Positions 1-8,405 of a DNA stretch of 64,000 nt are shown piece after piece. The translations under genes were made by a program, and so were the position numbers. The stretch's first letter is position 1. Each line of letters begins with the position of its first letter. The notes under the pieces were generated by a model. That model worked only from the letters and a program-made list of their open reading frames with translations, ran no database searches and had not been told where the DNA came from. The DNA is from Arthrobacter sp. MMS18-M83. GTDB lineage: Bacteria; Actinomycetota; Actinomycetes; Actinomycetales; Micrococcaceae. The stretch covers positions 3,968,001 through 4,032,000 of the forward strand of contig NZ_CP113343.1 of NCBI RefSeq assembly GCF_026683955.1. Reading direction: 5' to 3'.

Positions 1-444
1 TCCCACGACGCCGGGAGCGAGGTAACGCAGCGCGACATCCGCGCAGCCACCCGCGCCAGCCAAGCAGCCAAGGAAGCCGGGGCCGTGGCCGAGCCGGGAC
101 TCCACCGCACGGTTGAGGTTGGAATAGACACCCCTGATCCCGGAGGAATTTCGGAAGTCTGGCGAGTGGCGCTTGGATACCGCAAGGGCCGGTCCGGAGG
201 CCTTGAGGATCCCTATGGCCGCGGGCCCAACGTGTGGTTCCAGGAAACCCAAACTCCCAACCCGAACCGGCTCCACCTGGACGTGCACCGAAGCCAGGCT
301 GAATCGGAACCCGCCGTGGAGAAGACCGCCGCTACCGGGGCGTTAATGGACCATGACCACGCACCCAAATGGGTGGTGGTCACGGATTCACAAGGAAATA
401 GGTTGTGCCTCTGCACCGAAGCAGGCGACGAGCCGGATCTGTAA
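1..444 (+). CDS. PCD-VOC fusion protein, 3' part only
   Basis: The reading frame is open to the left edge, so this is the C-terminal 147 residues of a longer protein. The first ~30 residues (SHDAG..VTQRDIRAA) resemble the end of a pterin-4a-carbinolamine dehydratase (PCD) domain, whose C terminus commonly reads H-[DS]-AGGLT-x-RD. They are followed by a glyoxalase/VOC-like domain (VEVGIDTPDP, WRVALGYRKG, NRLHLDVHRS, VVVTDSQGN). PCD-VOC fusions are known in actinobacteria. A GTG at 85 could start a free VOC domain, but the continuous upstream frame argues against that. The enzymatic role is not known; the PCD part would be in pterin recycling. Confidence 0.7.
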   Translation, partial: SHDAGSEVTQRDIRAATRASQAAKEAGAVAEPGLHRTVEVGIDTPDPGGISEVWRVALGYRKGRSGGLEDPYGRGPNVWFQETQTPNPNRLHLDVHRSQAESEPAVEKTAATGALMDHDHAPKWVVVTDSQGNRLCLCTEAGDEPDL

Positions 445-480
445 TCACAGCTTTAGCGCCAGCAGGAGCTTCAGCACCAG

Positions 481-783
481 CTAGAGCCGCAGGGCTGCCG
501 TCAGCTGCGCAGTGTCGTGCCGGAACCGATGGCGGCCCAGGAAGAACGCGACAACCGCGGCCGCCGCAGTGCCCAGAATGATGGGCAAGACCCACGGGAT
601 CCAGGTCACGCCGGGCTGGTAGCCAAAGCCGAGCTGGATGAAGACCATCCAACTCAGCATGGCGACGGCTACCGAAACGCAGGCGGGGACGGCGATTCCG
701 TAGGTGCCACGATGCTTGTCATTTCCCCAGACAATGAAGCCTGAAGCGATGGTGGCTAGCGCCACGATGACAAGTGAGAGCAT
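481..783 (-). CDS. small integral membrane protein, function unknown
   Basis: A 100-residue hydrophobic protein with three likely membrane segments: about residues 2-19, 30-52 and 62-82. It ends in a basic, Arg/His-containing tail (GRHRFRHDTAQL). I recognise no catalytic motif. It converges with the preceding VOC gene (36 bp apart) and reads away from the DUF3107 gene. Function unknown. Confidence 0.6.
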   Translation of the reverse strand: MLSLVIVALATIASGFIVWGNDKHRGTYGIAVPACVSVAVAMLSWMVFIQLGFGYQPGVTWIPWVLPIILGTAAAAVVAFFLGRHRFRHDTAQLTAALRL

Positions 784-819
784 GCGGACTCCTGGCTCGC
801 TGGTGATCTGAGGTGAAGC

Positions 820-1044
820 TTAGAGGGCGCCGAAACCGACCCTGCGGACTTCCTCGGCCCCGATCTCAACGTAGCCGAGGACGTTGCCGGGGACGATGAC
901 CTGGCGGCCCTTCTCGTCGGTGAGACGCAAGTCTGTTCCATTGGCAATGGCGTCGCCCACGATCTTGGCAACAGCCTCGGCATCCAGAGCGGACTCCAGC
1001 ACGATCTCACGGCCAACGTTCTGAATGCCGATCTTTACTTCCAC
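820..1044 (-). CDS. DUF3107 family protein
   Basis: A compact 74-residue protein beginning MEVKIGIQNVGREIVLES and containing LRLTDEKGRQVIVPGNVLGYVEIG, typical of the short actinobacterial DUF3107 family (M. tuberculosis Rv3208A/TB9.4 type). It lies directly downstream of the TetR gene on the same strand, the order seen in mycobacteria. Some members are annotated as ATP-binding, but no nucleotide motif is visible. A purine-rich GGGAGGC ribosome site precedes the ATG. Confidence 0.85.
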   Translation of the reverse strand: MEVKIGIQNVGREIVLESALDAEAVAKIVGDAIANGTDLRLTDEKGRQVIVPGNVLGYVEIGAEEVRRVGFGAL

Positions 1045-1094
1045 AGCAGGGCCTCCCAGCCAATCAAGAATTTACACAGTCCTCTATTTGTAGC

Positions 1095-1751
1095 CTAGGA
1101 CTCTTTGGGGAAGCGACTGATTCCGCGCCAAGCTAAACGGTAGATCAGGTCGCTGGCCACATCGAGGTCCAAATCGCCGTCGGTTTCGAGCCAATAGCGC
1201 GCGCTGACCTGCGCCATTCCAGCCAGGCCCCGGCCCAGCAACTGTGCCTCCAGCGGGGGCAGCTTGGTGTCTTCGGCAATGACCTTGGCGACGGCGTCGG
1301 CGAACGTGCGGTTGAAAGTCTCCAGGCGGGAACTGACGTCCGGGTCATTGATGAGGTCGGATTCGAAAACGAGCCGATGCGCCTGGTCATCGGCCGCGAT
1401 GAAGCGATAGTAGGCGCGCATGACGGCCTGGACGCGTTCCTTGTTGTCCGAGGTCGAATTCAGTGCCGTGAGCATCTGGTCCGTGAGCATGGCCAGATGG
1501 CTGTCCAGGAGTGCCATGTACAGCTCCCGCTTCGACGGGAAGTGTTGGTACAGCACCGGCTTGCTGACATGGGCAGTCTCGGCGATTTCGTCCATGGCTG
1601 CGCCGTGGAAGCCGTTGGCAACAAACACTTCCAGGGCGGCGTTCAGGAGCTGGGCCCGGCGTTCATCGCGTGGCAGCCTCGCCGAGCGGGGCGAAACGGT
1701 CCGGTCTTGCTTGACCTGGGCCTCCTGTTTGATACGTGCGCTCTCAGCCAC
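1095..1751 (-). CDS. TetR/AcrR family transcriptional regulator
   Basis: A 218-residue regulator. After a basic N-terminal tail of ~20 residues comes the TetR helix-turn-helix (RRAQLLNAALEVFVANGFHGAAMDEIAETAHVSKPVLYQHFPSKRELY, about residues 29-77, cited here as two pieces of the domain: ALEVFVANGFHGAAMDEIA and VSKPVLYQHFPSKRELY). The rest is an all-helical ligand/dimer domain. It is divergent from moeZ with a 12-bp palindrome between them and is followed by the DUF3107 gene. This synteny matches mycobacterial Rv3208. The inducer cannot be told from sequence. Confidence 0.9.
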   Translation of the reverse strand: MAESARIKQEAQVKQDRTVSPRSARLPRDERRAQLLNAALEVFVANGFHGAAMDEIAETAHVSKPVLYQHFPSKRELYMALLDSHLAMLTDQMLTALNSTSDNKERVQAVMRAYYRFIAADDQAHRLVFESDLINDPDVSSRLETFNRTFADAVAKVIAEDTKLPPLEAQLLGRGLAGMAQVSARYWLETDGDLDLDVASDLIYRLAWRGISRFPKES

Positions 1752-1787
1752 TTGTCTGCCGCCTTTCCTTTGCAGTTATGACCACAA

Positions 1788-1799
1788 TACTGCGCAGTA
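1788..1799. promoter_or_regulatory. palindromic candidate operator between tetR and moeZ
   Basis: TACTGCGCAGTA is a perfect 12-bp palindrome inside A/T-rich flanks (ACAA..ATAT). It lies 37 bp upstream of the TetR start and 37 bp upstream of the moeZ start. That is the expected position for a TetR autoregulatory operator that could also affect moeZ. Confidence 0.5.
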
Positions 1800-1823
1800 A
1801 TATGACCGGGCGGCACCGGCAGG

Positions 1824-1829
1824 CATACT
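1824..1829 (+). promoter_or_regulatory. candidate -10 box of moeZ, near-leaderless
   Basis: CATACT ends 7 nt before the moeZ ATG at 1837, so transcription would begin at or next to the start codon. No clear -35 hexamer is seen. The TetR palindrome would lie just upstream of the -35 position. Confidence 0.35.
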
Positions 1830-1836
1830 TTGGAGT

Positions 1837-3036
1837 ATGGCCACTACTTTTGCTGCCCAAACGTTGCCGTCCTCACTGCCTCCCCTCGTGGAACCGGCCG
1901 GAGAGCTGACCACCGAAGAGGTGGAACGCTACTCGCGCCACCTCATTATTCCCGAAATCGGAGCGGCCGGTCAGCGACGGCTCAAGAACGCGAAAGTGCT
2001 GGTGATAGGTGCCGGTGGATTGGGCTCACCCGCCCTGCTTTACCTGGCCGCAGCCGGGGTGGGGACGCTTGGCATTGTGGACGACGACGTCGTCGACCTC
2101 AGCAACTTGCAGCGTCAGGTCATCCACGGGGTGGCCGACGTGGGCCGGCCGAAGATTGAATCTGCGCGGGACGCCATCAAGGAACTCAACCCGCTCGTGA
2201 ACGTCCAACTGCACAACGTGCGCCTGGACTCTTCCAACGCTCTGGAGCTCTTCGCCGGCTACGACCTCATCCTGGACGGCGCGGACAACTTTGCCACGCG
2301 GTACCTGGTGAACGACGCTGCCGCCATTCTCGGCAAACCTTATGTGTGGGGATCCATCTTCCGCTTCGACGGCCAGGTCAGCGTGTTCTGGGAGAAGCAC
2401 GGCCCCAGCTACCGCGATCTCTATCCGGAGGCACCTCCGGCCGGCTCTGTCCCGTCCTGCGGCGAAGGCGGCGTGTTCGGCATGCTGTGCGCCGCCGTCG
2501 GCTCACTCATGGTGACAGAGGCAATCAAGCTCATCACCGGCGTCGGGCGTTCGATGCTTGGGCGCGTGGCGCTCTTTGACGCGCTCGGCGGCAGTTGGCG
2601 GGAAATCAAGGTTTCCAAGGATCCGGAGGCCGAACCGATTACCGAGTTGACCGACTACGAGGCTTTCTGCGGCATTACCCCTGCGCCCCCAGGCGACTCG
2701 GTTCCGACCGTCACGGCCACCGAACTTTCCGCGATGCTCGCGGCTCGCGCGGCGGGGGAACGCGACTTCGAACTGGTGGACGTCCGGGAGGTTGGTGAAC
2801 ACGAGATTGTGAACATCGACGGCTCGGTGCTCATCCCGCAGGGACGGATCCTGGCGGGGGAGGCTTGGACGGAGCTTCCGCAGGACAAAGAGATCGTGTT
2901 CCATTGCAAGGGCGGCACCCGTTCCGCTGCGGTGCTCGCGGCAGCACAGCGTGCCGGTTACACGCGCGTCAGCCATCTCGACGGCGGGATCCTGGCTTGG
3001 GTGCGCGACGTCGAGCCCGGCAAGCCGGTCTACTGA
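1837..3036 (+). CDS. moeZ: MoeZ-type adenylyltransferase/sulfurtransferase
   Basis: A 399-residue fusion. The E1-like ThiF/MoeB domain (about residues 25-265) has the ATP-binding motif VIGAGGLGSPALLYLAAAG and the acidic VDDDVVDLSNLQRQ. The C-terminal rhodanese domain (about 285-399) has its active-site loop in FHCKGGTRSAAV. The E1 domain adenylates the C-terminal glycine of ThiS/MoaD-type carriers and the rhodanese supplies sulfur, so roles in molybdopterin, thiamine-type or thiocarboxylate sulfur transfer are likely. The gene is divergent from tetR, as in mycobacteria (MoeB1/MoeZ). Confidence 0.93.
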   Translation: MATTFAAQTLPSSLPPLVEPAGELTTEEVERYSRHLIIPEIGAAGQRRLKNAKVLVIGAGGLGSPALLYLAAAGVGTLGIVDDDVVDLSNLQRQVIHGVADVGRPKIESARDAIKELNPLVNVQLHNVRLDSSNALELFAGYDLILDGADNFATRYLVNDAAAILGKPYVWGSIFRFDGQVSVFWEKHGPSYRDLYPEAPPAGSVPSCGEGGVFGMLCAAVGSLMVTEAIKLITGVGRSMLGRVALFDALGGSWREIKVSKDPEAEPITELTDYEAFCGITPAPPGDSVPTVTATELSAMLAARAAGERDFELVDVREVGEHEIVNIDGSVLIPQGRILAGEAWTELPQDKEIVFHCKGGTRSAAVLAAAQRAGYTRVSHLDGGILAWVRDVEPGKPVY

Positions 3037-3069
3037 CCCGACAGCGTACTGAACACGAAAGGCCCTGAC

Positions 3070-4062
3070 ATGAGCGAGGATTCCTTGACAACACCGCAGC
3101 ATCCCATCGGATCGGGATTCGGCCACGGTTCCACGGCGTCGGACGTGCTCACCGGGGTGGACCTCCACGGTAAAACGGCCATTGTCACCGGGGGCTACTC
3201 CGGGCTCGGCCTGGAAACGGTACGGGCATTGTCCGCTGCCGGGGCGCGGGTCACGGTTCCAGCCAGGCGGCCCGAGCACGCGAAAGAAGTCCTCACCTCG
3301 GCCGGTCTGGGGCCGGAACAAGTGACCGTGGAGGCCCTGGATCTGGCCGACCAGGAGGGGGTGAAGGATTTCGCGGCACGCTTCCTGGAATCGAACCCAA
3401 CACTGGACATCCTGATCAACAACGCGGCCATCATGGCTAGCCCGGAGCAGCGCGTGGGTCCGGGTTGGGAATCCCAGTTCGCCACCAACCACCTGGGCCA
3501 CTTCACGCTTCTCAACACGTTGTGGCCCGCGTTGGCGGCTGCCGGCTCGGCCCGCGTCGTGTCCTTGTCCTCCACAGGACACAAACTCTCGCCGATCCGT
3601 TTCGAGGACATCAATTTCGAGACCGGCTACGACAAATGGAAGGCCTACGGCCAGGCAAAGACGGCCAATGCGCTGTTCGCCGTGGAACTGGACCGCCTGG
3701 GCCGGTCTTTCGGCGTGCGGGCCTTTGCGGTCCATCCCGGAGGCATCATGACCGAGTTGCAGCGCCACCTGCCACGGGAAGAAATGGTTGCCGCAGGGTG
3801 GATGGATGCCGAAGGCAACGTCAGGGAGGGTTTCAAGACTCCGGAGCAGGGAGCCGCCACGTCCACGTGGGCAGCCACGTCACCGGCCCTGGATGGCATG
3901 GGCGGGGTGTATTGCGAAGACTGCGACATCGCCAACCCCACGGACCCGGCCTCGCCGCTGGCTCGGTACCAGGGCGTCGACGCGCACGCCGTGGATCCTG
4001 AAGCGGCGCAACGGTTGTGGGCCGTCTCCGCGGAAATAACGGCCGTCAACGCGTTCGGGTAG
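3070..4062 (+). CDS. short-chain dehydrogenase/reductase
   Basis: A 330-residue SDR, of the longer WW-oxidoreductase/retinol-dehydrogenase-like kind. It shows the NAD(P) loop TGGYSGLG (about residues 41-48), NNAA (about 117-120), a catalytic Ser region VVSLSST and the catalytic Tyr-Lys in YGQAK. An N-terminal extension of ~30 residues precedes the Rossmann fold. It starts 33 bp after moeZ behind a GAAAGG ribosome site, so co-transcription is possible. Substrate unknown. Confidence 0.88.
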   Translation: MSEDSLTTPQHPIGSGFGHGSTASDVLTGVDLHGKTAIVTGGYSGLGLETVRALSAAGARVTVPARRPEHAKEVLTSAGLGPEQVTVEALDLADQEGVKDFAARFLESNPTLDILINNAAIMASPEQRVGPGWESQFATNHLGHFTLLNTLWPALAAAGSARVVSLSSTGHKLSPIRFEDINFETGYDKWKAYGQAKTANALFAVELDRLGRSFGVRAFAVHPGGIMTELQRHLPREEMVAAGWMDAEGNVREGFKTPEQGAATSTWAATSPALDGMGGVYCEDCDIANPTDPASPLARYQGVDAHAVDPEAAQRLWAVSAEITAVNAFG

Positions 4063-4120
4063 GACCCCGCGGTTCCCGAACCACCACAGCAAGGGACATG
4101 CTCATTCTTGGTCAATGCCG

Positions 4121-4145
4121 CTGGACATAACCCTGTTATGTCCAG
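4121..4145. terminator. hairpin between convergent SDR and hemA genes
   Basis: A perfect 11-bp inverted repeat, CTGGACATAAC / GTTATGTCCAG, with a 3-nt loop. It lies between two converging genes. There is no T-run, as is common for actinobacterial terminators; a bidirectional terminator is the simplest reading. Confidence 0.55.
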
Positions 4146-4224
4146 TCCTGGCGATCAGGGGAGCGCATGCTCTTGCGGCATGGGGCTTGCGAACCGCTTG
4201 GGGCGGGCGGCGTCGCGTGTGCGA

Positions 4225-5553
4225 CTATGCGCTTTCAGCCTGCTGAGGTGCCTGTTGGTGGTCCACAGGGCATTCAGTTGCCGGGGCAGCGGCAACAGGC
4301 TGTTCCACCTGGATTCCGTACAGGGCCTCGAGTGCGGCCACGTACTCGTCTTGCTGGCCGTTGGCGGCAAGCTCCCTCGCACGGACCGTGGGGATGTGGA
4401 GCAATTGCTTGACCATACGGCGGAGGGCGAACTCGACTTCTTCGGCTGCGGCGGTGCAGCCGTGGCGCGCCCGGACTTTCTCCATTTCGGCGTCGAGGAC
4501 GCTCATGGTGTGGCGGCGCAGCGCCACAATGGCCGAGTCAACAGAGCGGGCCTCCCGCTCCTGTTCGAAGGCTGCTGCTGCGCCGGACACAATAGCGCTC
4601 GCTTGTGCCAGCGACTCCGCCTGTTCCTGGGGCGCTGCCAAGCGGATGGATTCGAGCGTCAGGAGCTCGACGCCGTCGAGCTCGCCCACTGCAGGATCGA
4701 AATCGTGGGTGAGCGCGAGGTCGATCGCGATGAGCGTTTGAGGGGACAACGCGCGGACCTTGGCAAGTTCCGCGGCCTCCACGCGCGTGTCCGATCCGCT
4801 GCAGCCGATCATGACGTCCGCCGCGGCGACGGCGGCAGGAAGGGTTTCGGCGTCGAGCGCGGTTCCGCCGCGGGTCGCCACAAAAGCCTCGGCCCGGCCG
4901 GACGACGAATAGACCGACACATCGGTGCAGCCCCGCTCGCGAAGAAGTGACATGGTGGCTCCGGCGTAGGCGCCGGTTCCGAAGACGACGACCTTCTTGG
5001 TGCTCCAGTCGGCGTTCTCCGAGAGATCCGTGGCGAGGTCCAGGGCAACGGAAACGATCGACAGGCCACGCGAACCGAGGGCAGTCTGGGCCCCGACGTC
5101 CTTGGCGGTCTTGGAAGCGGCCTGGAATAGCCGGACAAGTCCTGAACTTGCGGTTCCTTCATGCTGGGCAGTGATGAGGGCGCGGCGCACCTGTCCAGCG
5201 ATTTCGCGTTCGCCCACGACGGCGGAGTCCAGTCCGGCGCTCACGGCAAAGAGGTGCCTGCTGACTTCCGGCCCGGTGCGGGTGCTGAAGGCGCGTGACA
5301 CGAGTTGCTCGTTGAGCCCGCTCAAGCCACTGATCTGAGTGACGAGCGCCGAGCGCGCGGCTTCGAGGTTCTCGACATGCGGCGTTTCGCCATAGATTTC
5401 GTAGCGATTGCAGGTGGCCAGGACCACGGCGCCGGAGACAAGTTGGGAGTCGGCCAAAGCGGACGAGGCAACCTCGGATGAACCGTTGCTCAACTGAGCG
5501 ACGGTTTCAAGGTCGATGTCGGCGTGTGTAGCCACCAATGAGAAAAGAACCAC
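4225..5553 (-). CDS. hemA: glutamyl-tRNA reductase
   Basis: HemA makes glutamate-1-semialdehyde from Glu-tRNA with NADPH, the first step of C5 heme synthesis. The 442-residue protein has the catalytic TCNR motif (Cys48 from this start), the [12 protein letters not shown] motif, and the NADPH loop [10 protein letters not shown]. The start chosen is a GTG at 5553 ([13 protein letters not shown]), which fits the family N terminus; an ATG at 5616 would add 21 atypical residues. Hydrophobic residues directly after the start are normal for GluTR. It is divergent from hemE and the other heme genes. Confidence 0.93.
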   Translation of the reverse strand: MVLFSLVATHADIDLETVAQLSNGSSEVASSALADSQLVSGAVVLATCNRYEIYGETPHVENLEAARSALVTQISGLSGLNEQLVSRAFSTRTGPEVSRHLFAVSAGLDSAVVGEREIAGQVRRALITAQHEGTASSGLVRLFQAASKTAKDVGAQTALGSRGLSIVSVALDLATDLSENADWSTKKVVVFGTGAYAGATMSLLRERGCTDVSVYSSSGRAEAFVATRGGTALDAETLPAAVAAADVMIGCSGSDTRVEAAELAKVRALSPQTLIAIDLALTHDFDPAVGELDGVELLTLESIRLAAPQEQAESLAQASAIVSGAAAAFEQEREARSVDSAIVALRRHTMSVLDAEMEKVRARHGCTAAAEEVEFALRRMVKQLLHIPTVRARELAANGQQDEYVAALEALYGIQVEQPVAAAPATECPVDHQQAPQQAESA

Positions 5554-5562
5554 AGCAAAGCA

Positions 5563-5593
5563 ATCATAGCTTTTTCGGCGCCATGTAGAACAA
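5563..5593 (-). promoter_or_regulatory. candidate hemA promoter
   Basis: On the minus strand, TTGTTC (5593-5588), a 19-bp spacer and TATGAT (5568-5563) precede the GTG at 5553 by 9 nt. This would give a leaderless or nearly leaderless mRNA and supports the GTG start. Confidence 0.4.
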
Positions 5594-5701
5594 CGCACGG
5601 CAGTGGTTCTCCGCACTGCTTGGAGTGACGCCCGCCACGTCCCATGGTGTGGGACAGGCTGTCGTTATCTTTTGGGCCCGATCTTCGGCACAATCGAAGG
5701 C

Positions 5702-6844
5702 ATGACTTCCAGTTCTGCATTGCCTCACTCCGTGTCGGCCAACCCTGTGTCCGCCGCCGGCGCTTCCGGCATCGCCGCCTCAAGCCTTGACGCAAACCAC
5801 CCCCTCATGGATGGCCGCACCGCAGACTCGCCCCTGATCCAGGCCTACCGTGGCGGCAAGCCGTCCCGTCGTCCCGTGTGGTTCATGCGCCAGGCCGGCC
5901 GATCGTTGCCGGAATACCTCAAGGTCCGTGAAGGCGTTGCGATGCTGGACTCGTGCCTGCGTCCCGAGCTCGCCTCGGAGATCACGTTGCAGCCTGTCCG
6001 CCGCCACGACGTGGACGCAGCGATCTTCTTCTCCGACATCGTCATTCCCCTCAAGCTGGCGGGAGTTGGCGTCGACATCGTGCCCGGCGTCGGGCCCGTC
6101 CTGGACAAGCCCGTCCGCACCGCGGCCGACGTCGCCGCGCTGCCGCAGCTGACGTGGGAAGCCCTTGAACCGATCCGCGAGGCCGTGCGCCTGACCGTGG
6201 CGGAGCTTGGCGCCACCCCACTGATCGGCTTCGCAGGTGCGCCGTTCACTCTCGCTGCGTACATGGTGGAAGGCAAGCCGTCCCGGGACCACCTCGGTCC
6301 GCGCACCATGATGCACGCCGATCCGGAAACCTGGACCGCCCTGGCCAATTGGGCCGCGGATGCTTCCGGAATGTTCCTGCGCGCCCAACTGGAAGCCGGC
6401 GCGTCTGCCGGGCAGCTGTTCGACTCCTGGGCGGGCTCTCTTGGCCTGGCCGATTACACCAAGTACGTCGCTCCTGCCTCGACCCGTGCCCTTGACCACG
6501 TTCGCCACCTCGGCGCGCCGTTGGTCCACTTCGGCACGGGAACCTCCGAGTTGCTTGTCGCCATGCGGGCCGTCGGAGTGGACGTCGTGGGCGTGGACTA
6601 CCGGCTGCCGTTGGACGAAGCGAACCGACGACTGGGCGGCACCGTCCCTCTGCAGGGCAACATTGACCCGGCGCTCCTTTCCGCGCCGTGGGACGTCCTG
6701 GAAGCGCACGTCCGTGAGGTGATCGCCGCCGGCTCTACGGCCCCGGGCCACGTCCTTAACCTCGGACACGGCGTGCCCCCGGAGACAGACCCAGCAGTCC
6801 TGACCCGGGTAGTGGAACTCATCCACTCGATCCCGGCAGGGTAG
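5702..6844 (+). CDS. hemE: uroporphyrinogen decarboxylase
   Basis: HemE decarboxylates uroporphyrinogen III to coproporphyrinogen III. The 380-residue protein carries signature 1 (PVWFMRQAGRSLPEY) and signature 2 (GFAGAPFTLAAYMVEG), plus the C-terminal LNLGHGVPPETDP. The ATG at 5702 gives a ~35-residue Ala/Ser-rich leader before the conserved domain; an in-frame upstream start at 5603 adds unrelated residues. It is the first gene of the large heme operon, 5 bp ahead of hemY. Confidence 0.95.
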   Translation: MTSSSALPHSVSANPVSAAGASGIAASSLDANHPLMDGRTADSPLIQAYRGGKPSRRPVWFMRQAGRSLPEYLKVREGVAMLDSCLRPELASEITLQPVRRHDVDAAIFFSDIVIPLKLAGVGVDIVPGVGPVLDKPVRTAADVAALPQLTWEALEPIREAVRLTVAELGATPLIGFAGAPFTLAAYMVEGKPSRDHLGPRTMMHADPETWTALANWAADASGMFLRAQLEAGASAGQLFDSWAGSLGLADYTKYVAPASTRALDHVRHLGAPLVHFGTGTSELLVAMRAVGVDVVGVDYRLPLDEANRRLGGTVPLQGNIDPALLSAPWDVLEAHVREVIAAGSTAPGHVLNLGHGVPPETDPAVLTRVVELIHSIPAG

Positions 6845-6849
6845 CCGGA

Positions 6850-8333
6850 ATGCGCGGGGCACACCCAAAGCCCGAACACCCCCTTCCCGAGACATCACAA
6901 ACCGGGCTGACGGCCGTCGTCGTGGGCGGCGGTATTGCCGGCCTCCTCGCGGCACGCGGATTGGCCAAAGCAGGAATCACAGTCACGGTGCTCGAAGCGA
7001 GCGACGCGTGGGGGGGTGCGTGGGAAGCCATACCGTGGCCGGCCTTGAGCTGGACAGCGGAGCTGAGTCCTTCGCTACCCGGTCCACCGCAGTGGCCGAT
7101 CTTGCCCGCGAACTTGGGCTCGGTTCCAATATCGTCGCGCCACATCCGGGGGGCGCCTGGGTGCAGTTGCCTGACGGCCCGCAGGAGCTCCCCAAGACCG
7201 GGGTGCTCGGAATTCCCGCGAATCCCTGGGACCCGGAAGTCCGCCGCTCCTTGGGCCTAGCCGGTTCCTTAAGGGCCTCCCTCGACCGCTATTTGCCCGC
7301 ATCAGTGGGTACCTCAGCCGCGGTCACGAGCGTCTCTGCATTGGTCCGGGCGCGGATGGGGAAGCGGGTGCTTGAACGGCTTGTGGCACCTGTGGTGGGC
7401 GGAGTCCACTCTGCCGATCCCGGACTGCTCGACGTCGACATGGTAGCCCCAGGCCTCCGTGCGGCGTTGCGTGAGCACGGTTCGCTTGCCGCTGCAGTGG
7501 CCAACCAGCGAAAGGCTACTTCGGGGCAAAACGGAACGGGCGAGGCGAAGGCCGGATCCGCCGTCGGCGGCTTGAAAGGCGGGATGAACACCCTGATCAC
7601 CGCCCTCGTCGCGGAGCTGCGCTCCCAAGGTGTCACCCTGACTTCCGGTGCCCGGGTGGACTCGATCGCCCGCACCGAAAGCGGCTGGCAGGTTTCCACC
7701 GCACACAAAACGTACGACGCCGGGCGGCTGGTGGTGGCGCTTGACGGTCCGTCCGCCGTCGGGCTACTGGAGGACGCCCTTCCGGAGCTGTCCGGGTTGC
7801 GTCCCGTGGCGGGCCCGCTGGTGAGCCTGGTGACCTTGGTGGTGGACGTGCCCGAACTGGACCGACGCCCCCGCGGAACCGGAATCCTGGTGGCGCCGCA
7901 AACCGCCGGAATCGAGGCGAAGGCCCTGACGCATGCCACGGCCAAATGGGACTGGCTGGCCGAAGAAGCCGGACCCGGCACCCATGTGCTGCGCCTTTCC
8001 TATGGGCGGGGCGAAGGGGCGGACGTCGTTGAATTGGCGGCCGCGCGTTCTGTCGCCTCACGCGATGACGATTCTCTGTTTGAGGCTGCGCTCCGTGATG
8101 CCTCGACGTTGCTGACCGTGCCGATTGTCCGCGAAGACGTGCTCGATTGGGACGTGGTCCGATGGGCGGGTGCATTGCCGTTCGCCGCGGTTGGTCACAA
8201 ACAGCGGGTTGCCGAGGTGCGCCGCACCTGCTCCGAAGCCGGGGGCCTGGCGGTTGTGGGCGGCTGGCTCGCTGGAAACGGCCTGGCTGCTGTAGTTGCC
8301 GACACGTTTGCGCAAATCGATGCAATTTTGTGA
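6850..8333 (+). CDS. hemY: coproporphyrinogen/protoporphyrinogen oxidase, split by an apparent frameshift
   Basis: HemY (CgoX) is the FAD enzyme that oxidises coproporphyrinogen III to coproporphyrin III in the HemQ-type pathway. The frame starting at 6850 encodes the FAD-binding N terminus (AVVVGGGIAGLLAARGLA..TVLEASDAWGG) but then reads nonsense to a stop at 7260. The rest (GSHTVAGLELDSGAESFATR, down to VVGGWLAGNGLAAVV) is in the -1 frame, ending at 8333. The switch falls in a run of seven G at 7010-7016; eight G would restore one continuous protein. The bases 7011-7017 (G-GGG-GGT in the zero frame) also form a slippery heptamer, so a -1 shift there would give the same product. Sequencing error, mutation and recoding are all possible. 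Confidence 0.85.
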
Positions 8334-8372
8334 AATGCACCACTTCTACGTCTTGTAGAAGTGGTGCATTTC
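8332..8372. repeat. perfect 18-bp hairpin between hemY and hemQ
   Basis: GAAATGCACCACTTCTAC at 8332-8349 is exactly repeated in inverse at 8355-8372, with the 5-nt loop GTCTT. The left arm begins inside the hemY stop codon; hemQ starts 33 bp after the right arm. No T-run follows. It may attenuate or process the heme operon mRNA between upstream and downstream genes. Confidence 0.85.
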
Positions 8373-8405
8373 GACTTAGCGGCATCCACGGGGCAGACTT
8401 GTACC

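Noticed and set aside
2503-3768. Minus-strand open frame of 421 codons opposite moeZ and the SDR
   Set aside because: Spans two genes with intact motifs on the other strand; a shadow frame.
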